A DNA stretch of 64,000 bases from Stachybotrys elegans (lineage: Eukaryota > Ascomycota > Sordariomycetes > Hypocreales > Stachybotryaceae). This document shows, piece after piece, positions 1 through 11,400 of this stretch. Below the pieces are notes generated by a model. That model had not been told where the DNA came from, did no database searches, and saw only the letters and a list, made by a program, of their open reading frames with translations. The stretch lies in the NCBI GenBank assembly GCA_020746835.1, contig JAGPNK010000019.1, positions 186,001 to 250,000 of the forward strand, given 5' to 3'. Position 1 is the first letter of the stretch. The number at the start of each line of letters is the position of its first letter. The position numbers were made by a program, and so were the translations under genes.

Positions 1-2480
1 CTCAGGGTCATTGAGATATCCTCTGGCAAGAGTTGGACCATCGATCAACAGTTCTCCGATTGTGCCGACGGGGGCGAGCTTGTTGTAGTCGTTGGGATCC
101 ACGACCCAGAGCTTGCAACCAAGGCCGACGCCGATGTTTGTCGATTCAACATCCCCAGCAATTTCAATGCCCGAGCAGACAATGCTGGCTTCTGCGGGGC
201 CGTATCCGTTGATGATATTGACTCTGCCGGCCCATTTGTCGATCACGTCTTGTCGTACAGCCTCGCCGCCAAGGCACAGGGTTTTGAATGAAGGCACCGC
301 ATCCGGATTCATGAGGACTGCCACTGTCGGTGTGAAATCACCCCAGGTGGCTCCGTACCGAGCGATCGCCCCCTCAATGTCGTTCATTCGGTCATAGTCG
401 GATGGCACACAAACCGTACCTCCGTACTGGAGAGTAGTGAAGATCTCCTCAACGCTCACATCATAAGTATACGATGCAAACTGGATTGATCGGGTAGACT
501 CGCCGACGAGGCAGGCTCTTCCGTGGTAGCTGGCAGAGGTTGCCATCGAACGGTGCTCAATGACAATACCTTTAGGCTTTCCAGTACTTCCCGAAGTAAA
601 CTGGACGAAGGCGGCGTCGGTGGGTGATCCGCCGCCAAGCATGTTCGCATCTGCTTTGGGCAGCGAAGCAATATCGTGAGCTGAACATGTAACCACTCGA
701 TCAATCATCCCACCAACAATCTTCTCCTGAAGAGGAGAACAGACGATGACCTTGGCATTGGTCTCTTGGATTATCGACGCCAGTCGATCAGCAGGGTACG
801 CTGGGTCCAAAGCTGCACAAGCACCGCCGGCCTTGAGGATTCCCAGCATTGCCACAACAGTCCAGACAGACTTCTCAAAGCAGAATGGCACAATGGTCTC
901 AGGGCCTACTCCATGTTGGTGTCGCAGCTGCATTGCCAGACGTGAGGCTGCATCTTCGAGCTCCGCGAAAGTCAGTCTCCCATCCCAGCCGACGACGGCC
1001 TCTTTATCAGGAAACCTCCGACCATGCATGGCCACGATCTCGTCCACTCTTGCCTCAGACACAATGATATCCTTCGCGTTCCATGTCCTCAGCTGCTGGT
1101 CATTGAAAGGAGAGAAGAGCTGTATCGCCTCCATCTTGGACTTGTTGCTGTTGACAATGCCGCGGAGTGCTTGCGCAAATGTAGAGGCGACATGCTTGGC
1201 CATTCCCGGGGAGACGAGCGCAGACTGGCACTCGAGAACCACGTCAGTGGCGTGGTCTGAGACAGTAATGTCGACCGTAATGGCAAACTCAGTGGGGTCA
1301 GTACCACAGATACGACGTGCCTGGATGGAGTTGTTGGAGCCAATTTCTTCCTTGGATCTCTGGAGAGACAGAGCTGTGTTGAAAAGTGCGCTGCCTCCTG
1401 GAGTCCCAACAGCATGATGAATATCAGCTAGGGGCACATGCTGGTAGTCTAGGTTCGCGAGCAGGTCGCCATGGCAGCGACGTAGAATATCCTCGACGGT
1501 GCTGCGGTCCTCTTCCTCTGGGCCGTTGCTTTCAAGATTCAGACGGCAGATCATCATGTTGATAACCGGCCCGACAATGTTGTCGATGCCCTTGACAGGC
1601 ACGTCTCGTCCTGCAGACAAGTAACCAAAACAAACGTCACTTGAACCTGTGAAGGCTTTCAGAACCAACGCCCAGCTTAGTTGGAGAAGAGCGAAGCGTG
1701 TGACGCCATTCTTTAAGCAGAACGCATCCAAGTCAGCAGTGCTGATCTCAAGGTCGACGCTGGTGCTATTGTATTTCTCCTTCACGTAGCTGCCCTGTTT
1801 GCCGTCCAGAAGAGCTGGGAAGTAGCACGGCTCCATACCATGCAGATACTTCGTCCAGTGGCCGAGCTGCTCAGCCGAGTTCGAGCTCTGTGACTGGATA
1901 AATTCGACATAGTGACTGTAGAGAGGGCTTGATATGTGGTCTTGTTGAAGCTGGCCATCGTATGCCATGGAAAGATGTCGCATCAGCAAACCAACACTGT
2001 AGCCATCAATAATCTTGTGATCCATTTCCAGCTTCAGAATGGTCTTGTCGTCGTTTGTAGTGCACAGAACCAGGCGATGAAGCACCGATGCTGGAGAGAA
2101 ATGAACATCGGCCGAACATGTCAGGGACGCAATTGCATCCTCTGCACAAGAGTAATGAACTCTCAACACTGGCAGCTCCACCGATTTGAGAGTGGCTTGG
2201 CTGAAGGTGTCGCCGCTCTCGTCGTTGTCCAGGTAGATGGTTCGGAGCAGGGGATGGAGATTCACAACCTGCTGCCAGGCTGACAGCAGTCTTTCGAGAT
2301 CAATCGGCTTGCCGGGAATGTTGGAAACCAGCTCGGCAATTGAGTAGAAGAGGTATGATCCGGCATCCTTCTGCTGTGAGAGCAGCATGCCCCGCTGAAG
2401 CGGCGACAGGGGGTAAACCTCCTCGACGTTATTCAGGTCATCCATGCCATGGTCCTGTAGCCAAGACTGAAGACTAGAAA
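1..2480 (-). other. NRPS module 4: C and partial A4
   Basis: The C domain starts at VEEVYPLSPLQ near 2430 and has DHKIIDG at its active site. A4 starts near 1105, has a complete FTSGSTGKPKG core, YDVSVEE (Asp235 present) and YGPAE, and is cut by the window edge just after the ARGYLNDPE stretch, about two thirds into the domain. Confidence 0.8.
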
Positions 2481-5400
2481 GATTATCCCAGTCCAGCGGC
2501 ATGAGTGGCATATCTGATAGTGTTAGCTGTCTTCCCAACACGGGCAAAGAGTTGGCCAAATCCTCCAGGACTGAGGCGTAGCGGCCAACAAACTCCATAA
2601 ATCGACCCTGGTGCTTCATGTGCTTGTTGTAGATGAAATGAAACTGCATAGACTCCTGGCTAGCGGAGACAACAGTATCAATGAGGGCGAGTCGTGTAGC
2701 ATCTGGGGCATAGTTGAGAGACTCAACGTCGAGGTCGAAATAATCGCCCAGTGGTGTGATAAGCGAATCATGACGCTCTAGTTGTTGGAACTTGCCAGTG
2801 TAGTTGAACATGATCTCTGGATAGCAATAAGCTCCAAACGCCTTTCGTCCATCTTCGGTTGAATATTGTGAGCAGAAGAAAGGGCGTCCTTGGCCGGGTG
2901 TCCTTCTCCTGACATCCTTGCACCGAATGACTGCCTCGTTGATGTGCTGCTGCTCACCGCAGTACAGAGGGGTAATGGTGGTGAACCAACCAACAGTATT
3001 GCTGGCATCAAGGGTTGGGTTCCAGGAGTTCCTGCCATGGCCCTCGTAGAAGATATTTGGAGAGGAGCGCTCTGGAAACGTAAGATTGAAGGCGTGGCTC
3101 AGCGCGGCCATGATAAGGTCAATGGCTTCAGTATCAAATGCCAAGTTGGCATCACCAACAAGCTTGTTGACCGTCTCTTTGGCCAGGGTAAATGACGTGT
3201 GGGTTGCATCGCCATATGTGTTTCTTCCAGACTCAACTCCCCAGAATGCGACGTCTGGAGGCGGTGCCTTTTGAACGAGAACATTGTCCATATGGTAGTT
3301 CTTGGAGATATCGTCCTTTTGCATCTCGATCCACGTTTGGAAAGAGAGCGGCTGTTCAGCGGATATGGCCGTACCAAGCAGCGAGTCCTCCAGGTCCTGT
3401 AGGATCACTCTCCAGGAGACAAGATCGATGATGAGATGGTGGGCAACGAGGACGAGACACTGTCGCAATGGTGAGGGCCGGTTGATCAGATGTACGGACA
3501 TCAATGGACCTCGCTCAATGTCGAAGTTAGACGATTCCAAAATGTTTTTGACGCATGATTGGAGACCGTCTTCCCGGACGACATGCTGAGCCTGTACTGC
3601 AATGGCTCGTGTGCCAGAGCTGAGGATTTTCTGCTGCCACTTTCCGTCCAACTGGAAGAATCTAGCTCTCAGCATGGAATGCCTCTCCTCAATAGCTGCA
3701 ATCGAGGAACCAAGTTGCGCAGCAGACACGGTCTGGCGAAGCTCTAGGACGAAGCTTTGGTTGAAGCGACAGTTGCCCTGCGGCATGAGCTCAAAGTACT
3801 TCTGTTGAACGGGGCTCAGATCAAAAGCGGCGTCAACCTTTTCCTTTGCGAGGGTGTGGGTGGTGTGAAGCTGGGAGGCGGATTGGGCCAACTCTGAGAG
3901 GCTCTTGCAGCGAAGCACATCTTGAACCGTGACCACAATTCCTAGCTTGCGACTCTGCGATACAACTTGCATTGCCGTCAAGGAATCGCCTCCCAAGCTC
4001 ATGAAGGATCTAGTCCTATGCAGGCACTTGGTGTTCAGAACACGCTCCCATACCTGCTGCAGAGTGTGCTCAGTATCGGTCCAGCAGGACACGTCATCGG
4101 CGGAAGCCTCTTCTTGGTTCTGAAGGGTGTCGCGAATTGCATCGTCGAGTCCCTCCAGCCAGGCCTGAACAAGCTTGCGATCCATCTTGCCGGAGGTGTT
4201 GAGTGGAATACTGTTGACGATGAGCCAAGAGGACGGCACCATGTAGGACGGAACTTTGGCGCCCAGGGCGTCTTTGACGGCGTTCAGCTCAGATTGCAAC
4301 TGCATGGACTTTCCTACATCGACAAGCTGGAGCTTCTTCTCGTCTTCGATGATATCCACTGACCTCATCGAGGCGACAGTCACAAGACTCTTAGCAAGAG
4401 GTCCAGACTGGGGCATGAAGACAAGAGCATTCAGGATAGCAGGATGCTGCCAGATGTGGGACTCGATCTCGCCAAGCTCCACACGATTACCCCTGACCTT
4501 GAGCTGATTGTCTTTGCGGCGCACAAAGGTGATGGTGCCGTCTTGATTGTACCGTGCCAAATCACCCGTCACGTACATCTTGCGGGTGGGAGCAGCAGGG
4601 CCGATGACGCGTGTGAATGCAGGGTTGGTGATGAAAGCAGCAGCCGTCTTCTCGGGCTCTTTGAGATACTCTCGTCCAACCAGCGGGCCTTCGATCAAAA
4701 TCTCGCCGACACCACCGACGGGAGCGAGCCGGTTATAGTCGTTGGGGTCAACAAGCCAAAGGAGAGCTCCCGCCTGGTTTCCGAGGTTGCTGGGCTCCGT
4801 GTCAAAGTTGACGCCCACATTGTACATGATGCAGACGCAGCATTCCGAAGGCCCATAGATGAAGGATAGGCAGGTGTGGGCTGAGATGGCATCGATTGTC
4901 TCCTTTCGCATCCGCTCGCCACCCAAAATGATTGCATCAAGACCCTTGACATCTTCGGCAGTGAAAAGGCTGGCAACACTAGGAGTCGTGCCAAGCCAGT
5001 TGACGTTATACTTCTTGAAGGAACCGACGAGGTCATTGACTCTCTCATACTCGCTCGGGGCACAGACTGTGCCGCCGTGAATGAGGGTTGAAAACTGATC
5101 GGCGATGCTCAGATCAAACATGTACGCAGAGAATTGCAGAACCCTCGACTGGTTGTTGAGCTTCAACAGTGGGCCGTATATGCTTGCGCTGGTACAGAAA
5201 GTCGAGTGCACGAGCACGCTGCCCTTTGGCTTTCCTGTGCTTCCGGAAGTGAACACAACAAATGCTGCATTGCCTGGCTGCACCGAGGGTTTATCGACAG
5301 CGCGAGAACCGTTGTGGCCTCGCTCAATGGCCTCGATGTTCTCCTTGTCGACAACTATCATGTGCTTGATTGAGGCGCCGTTCTCCGTAAATCGCTGGGC

Positions 5401-8400
5401 CTGCGTCTTGGATACAAACATGACGTTTGCTTCCACATGGTGCAATATTTCAATGAGCCGACTATCCGGATGCGACGGGTCAAGGGGTACACAGGCACCA
5501 CCAGCCTTGAGAATCGCGTACATGGCGACAACGTGCCAACCGGACTTCTCAAAGCACAAGGGGACAAAAGCTTCTGGGCCTACGCCGAGGCTGCGCAACT
5601 GGTGCGCGAGGATCTCAGAGGCGCGGTCCATCTCCTGATAGGACATCTCCATGTCCCAACCACAGACAGCTTGGTGATGCGGCTGCTGTTGCACCACATC
5701 CTCCACCATTTCATGGACAAGACGCAGAACAGTTCCGGGGGCTTTGGAGTTCCAGCGCTGGAGCTGTGAGTTGCTGACCTCGCCAGCAAGGCTCAAGTCA
5801 CCCAAAGTCTGCTCGGGATTGGACAAAATAGAGAGCAACGCCGTCTGTATGGTATCAGCCACAAATCGCGCCATCTCGTCCGAGACGCAAGCGGTCTGGT
5901 AGTTGAAACTGAACCCCAGCCCACTACCAGGTGTACTGCCGACTTCGACGTTCATTGAGCAAGCGTACTCGGTCGGGTCCTCAAGGTGTGCGCGGTGAAT
6001 GATTAGACCCTTTGACTCACTCACGCCGTGCGGTCGAGCAAGTGAAACGGTCGTGTTGAAGAGAGCGTCACCAGACAGGCCTAGTGCGTGCTGAACCTCG
6101 ACAAGCGGAGTATGCTGATGAGGCAGCGAGTTGATATAGTCATTTCGATGTTGGGACAGCATCGAAAGAATTGTAGTGCCGCGATCCAGGCGGCAGCGCA
6201 TGGCAAGAGTATTGATGATGGGACCACATATGCTGTCCGGATCGATTCCATCAGCCATGTCAGAATTGCGCCCTGATGTCTGGAAGCCGAAGCAGACCTC
6301 CTCGTCTGCTCCCGTATACCATTGCAGCATAATAGCCCAGCATATTTGGAAGATGCTTGCAAGGGTTGTTTCGTGCACGGCGCAGAAGTGGCTGGCCTGC
6401 TGTGCGAGATGGTTGAGGTTGACGTGGATACTCTTGTCCTGGTTCGCCCCGAGCCTCTTGTTGTTTTGAAGAATGGGAAAATGGCAAGGTGTGACATCAT
6501 GCAGATAGTCCTTCCAGTAGCTCAGGCTAGCTACACTGTCGAGAGTCTGGAGGAATGATGTGTAGTGAACATAGCCTGGGGCGATGTCTCCATTCATAGT
6601 GAGCTCTCCATCATAGAATGCCGCCAATTCCCGAACCACAAGTGCTAGTGAGTGGGCATCCATGAGGGCATGGTTGACATCGAAGCAGAAAAGGATGTCG
6701 TGTTCTGCTGTCTCCAATAGCCCCACCGCATGAGGGCTTCTGAAGTTGTCCAGTTGATCGCATTGCCAATTCCGAATATAGCTGAGGGCATCGGCATCCG
6801 TGGCACCGAGAGAAAGCTTGCACACGGCAGGAGTCCATTGACGGAGAACCACTTGGTCGAAGAAGTGGTCGCCTTCGCTTTGGACAAACTGGGTACGCAG
6901 GGCCGGATGACGCCGCACCACTTGGGCCCATGAGGTGATGAGTCGGTCCATGTCAATGCGGCCAGTTTCCAGGGGAGGGATTCGGCCAATAAACCTGGTT
7001 ACGTATTGGGTTGGCGCCTTCTCCTGGCTCAACAAGATGCCCGTCTGCACAGGTGTGCAAGGATAGATATCCTCAACGTTGCTTAGGGTGATGTTCCGCT
7101 CCGACTCAAGCCGATGCAGCGAGGCGTCAAGTTGATCTTGAGTGAGCTCCGAGAAGGGGAAGTCGGAGGGGGTGAGAAGATGTGGGAGATGCTTGGAATG
7201 CGATGTCATGCTCTGCATGGTGGTCGTGAAAAGCTCCATCCATTGCGAGATGCGGCTCTTGTCCATGCTTCGGTTGAAGCTGGTGTGAACCAGCAGCTCC
7301 CCATTATCAACAAGCGCCGCGATCTCGAAGAGTGCCATTCGCGGCAGTTGAGGGTCGTAGTTGGCAGCGGCTTCATCGTCATATCTAACAGGTGTGAAAA
7401 GAGCATCCTGTTTCTCAAAATGCTGGTTCAGTCCAAAGAAGTTGAAAAGAATTTCCATCTGACAAGCGGAGACGCTGTCTGGCCTCGCGTGGCGCAGAGA
7501 GAAATCTTGCCAACCGTTGCCAATGAGGGCACGGGCTTGCTTGACGTGCTTCAACGTCAGCATCTCGTCGCCTGGAGAAAACTCGGCGGTAATCGGGGCA
7601 ATCGTGGTGAACCATCCCACTGTGCGAGAAACATCCATGTCGCTGTCCAAGCTTTCGCGGCCATGGTGCTCTGTGAAGACAGATGGAACGGTTCGGTCAG
7701 GGAATACCGTTCCAAAAGAATGTACCAAGGCCGCAAGCATGATATCGAGAGGTTCAATCTTGGACATTTGGCTAGCTGATTCAAGCAGCTGGTCAGTTGC
7801 ATCTGCTGGAAGGCGGACCATGACGTGCTCGACATCTGCATGGACGTTGTTTCCGTTAATTGCCCAGTAGTCAAAGTTAGAGACGTACGGTACCGGCCGT
7901 GCTTTTGCTGCTTCCAACGATGCGATCTTTTCCGCCTGTAGCTTGGTCCAGGAAGAGAAGGGCATAGACACAGGAGCCAAAGGGCGTGACAGCAAGAGAT
8001 CTTCCATATCCGCAAAGATGATTCGCCAGCTCACCAGGTCAACCACCAAGTGGTGGCAGACCAGCGACAAGAAGCTGGAATCGGGAGTCGATATCATCGT
8101 GGCGACCAGTAACGGGCCATTTTGAAATCGAGTCAGCGTGTGGGAACGCTTGCTGATCTCAACCACTTCGTCTATGTGAGCGGCGGCATCCCGTAGCTCA
8201 AAGTATAAACCGTTTTCGGCGCCTTCTTGAACCATTTGCTTCCACGAGTTGTCTTTCTTTTGGAAACGGGCCCGTAGCATGCCGTGTCTCTTCACAACAT
8301 CCAGCAACGCTTGCTGGACAGAGGCAGGGTCAAGCTTCCGGGACATCTTGACAAGCATGCTTTGGTTGAAATGGTCAATCCCTTGGGGAGATTGATGGAA

Positions 8401-11400
8401 ATGCAGGTTCTGGATAGGAGACAAGTCAAATAGCACACCTGTAGTCTCTTTCTGCCTGTCCTGCCCCTCGCTATCTCCGTGCTTGACATGTTCCATCTTC
8501 GTTGCAAGTTCGGACAGGGACATGCCGCCAAGCACATCTCGGATCGTGATGCGGTATCCCCGTGCGAGTGTGCGTGAGGTAAGTTGCATGGCTGAGATGG
8601 AGTCTCCGCCGACACCGATAAAGGATGATGTCAGCCGTAGTCGGTTAATTGACTTGTTTAGAACCTCAGCAATAGCACCGAGAAGTACTTGCTCGCCTGG
8701 GCTCATGTTCAGTGCGGTGAATTGCTCGTCTGAGGAAATCTCTTCTCCAGCTATTTGTGCATATTGAGCTTCACTTAAACCAGAGACCCAGCCACGAAGA
8801 AGCTTTCGGTTAAGCTTTCCAGAGTTCATGGCCGGCAGCTGCTCGATGACGATCCACATGGTGGGAATCATGTACGACGCCAGGCGCTTGGAGCATACCT
8901 CTTTGATCTCGTCAATCATTGCTGAGCACGTATCATTGAGGTCTTCTCCAACGAGACGCGGTTCCTGCTCGTCGCCAGGGGCGGCCATTGTCTTATTGGG
9001 GGAAATGACAGCGACAATCTTGCCTTTGCACGGCCCTCCTGCTGGGAAGAAGACACCAGCAATGACGGGGATGGCGTTCTCAATCTCACCCAGCTCGACT
9101 CGCTGGCCACGAACCTTGACCTGTGTGTCTTTTCGAGCGACATACATCAGCTTCCCGTCAGGCAAAAGCCTAACCAGGTCGCCCGTCCGGTAGTACCGTG
9201 TGAGGGGCTCGGGTGACCATTGAAGACCGCTGACAAAAGCCGCAGCAGTCTTGGCCGGGTCATTCAGGTAACCACGGGCAAGAATTGGACCGCTGATGAG
9301 AAGCTCACCCACACAGCCAACTGGCACAAGCTTGTGAGGATTATTCTCTTCGACGATATGGGCGGCTGATGAGAGTGCCGGTCCAATGACGGCCGTATCA
9401 TGAGCTCCGCTGGAGGGCACGTGGCATGAAGAAAGCACGGCGCATTCTGCTGGTCCATAGCCGACAATGAAATGCAGGACAGGGCTCCAGGTGTCAATCA
9501 AGTCTGGCGTAGCGGCCTCACCTCCCAGTATTAGAGTGCGAAGCGAAGGCACCTGCTTGGGTTGCAAGGTTCGAGCCAATGAAGGTGTAATGAAAGCCCA
9601 GGAAACGTCGGTGGTAGTCATGAACTCTGCCAAGCGTTCCACGCGATCCGTGTCGGATGGGACGCAAACGCAGGCCCCTGAAAGCATGGTAGCGAACACC
9701 TCAGTGATCATGATGTCGAACACATATGAAGCAAACTGCAAAGCACGCGTGGTCGGCTGCAAGTTGATAGCCTTGCGGTGGTTGTCGAGACTGGCGCACA
9801 TGGCACGATGCTGGATCATGAAACCCTTTGGTCGTCCAGTACTGCCAGAAGTAAACAGCACGTACGCATCGCTGTCAGGGTTAACCTGGGGAAGCCGCTC
9901 ATTGTCGACATCCAAGCTGCCTTCTTGCAAGAGGAAATCAGGCTCGAGATGGTAAAGGTCGATGCCAAGACTGCTGCAGATACTCTTTGTCTGAGAAGAC
10001 ACCACGACAATCTGGGCGGAGCACTGTTGCACAATATCCTTTCGTCGGTCCTCCGGGTGGGACGGATCCAGGGGGACAAATGCGAAGCCAGCTCTCAGAA
10101 TGCCCATCATGGCGATGATACCCCAGGCTGACTTTTCGCAACAGAAAGGTATCATGGAACCTATTGGCAACTGTGGGTGTAGGATTCGGATGCTCTTTGC
10201 CAATCTTGCAGACAACCGGTCCAGCTCCTCATACGTAAACTCGCCATCCCATGCGCAGATTGCTGGTTGCTGCGGCTGTGATGCACCCCTCTGAATTATC
10301 ATGTCATGAATCGTTGAGTCGATGGTCGCAATCATGCTTTTTCGGTTCCAATCTTCGACCAAGGCCATGTCTCTTTTGCTGACCAGGCTCAGGTCACCCA
10401 TACAGGAGGTTGAGGATGACATGGCGATCTGCTCGATGCAGTGGATGTAGGTGGCCATGATTCCCTCAGAGTGCCCTGCGGAGATTTTATCGTCCCAAGC
10501 ATCCAGTTGAATAGCGATGTTGTCGCCACTCAAGACAATGCTCAAGCTAATATCGAACTCGGTGGGTTGGTTCTGGGCTACAATGGAGATTGCCGGGTTC
10601 TGCTCGTCTTCCGGGTTGCTCGAGATGGATGACGAATAGATTGACATGGTTGTCGAAAACAGATTCTGGGTAACTCCAAGTGCATGCTGTATGTGGCCAA
10701 GCGATACATCCTGGTGCGGCAGAGCATCGAGGAAATCATTCTGGACGGCAAGCAGTGCCTCCGCTACCCTATGATTGCCGTTGAAGTTGCATCGGCGAGG
10801 TATCATGTTGATGATAGGGCCAACCATGCGCTCGATGCCAGCCACTGGAGCACCTCTACCAGAGCCAAGGAGTCCGAACGCAACGTCATCCTTGTTGAGG
10901 ATCCGTCCAAGAACAAGCGCCCAGGCGAGCTGCAGGACAGCTGAAACGGTAACCTGCTGCGCTTTTGCGTATTTGGTCACATTGGAGCTTTCCGATACAG
11001 TTTGGGTCAGCTTCACAAGTTTCCTGTTGCCAGCAGACTTGTACGCAGACGGCTCCATGAGAGTTGGGAAGCTGCAAGGTTCAAACCCATTCAAATGTCC
11101 CTTCCAGAAACTGAGAGCATCGTCGACGCCCTTTTGCGTAAGATAATCAGTGTACAGTGTATAGTTGGAGCCAATGGCCAATTTTGTTCCACCTAATAGC
11201 ACTTTGCGAAGGTCTGCCACAAGCACCTGAATAGAGTGGGCGTCAAAGAGGGCGTGTGAGATGGAAAGCTTGAAGTAGGCTGTGTTCTTCTCCGCCTGGC
11301 AAATCGCCACGGAGTGCTGCGGCCTGCCCTCTCTGTTTGTGGCCTTGTGGCCCTCCAGGATGGTGATGGGGTCAATTGCCATGCCTTGGAAGTTGAAAAG

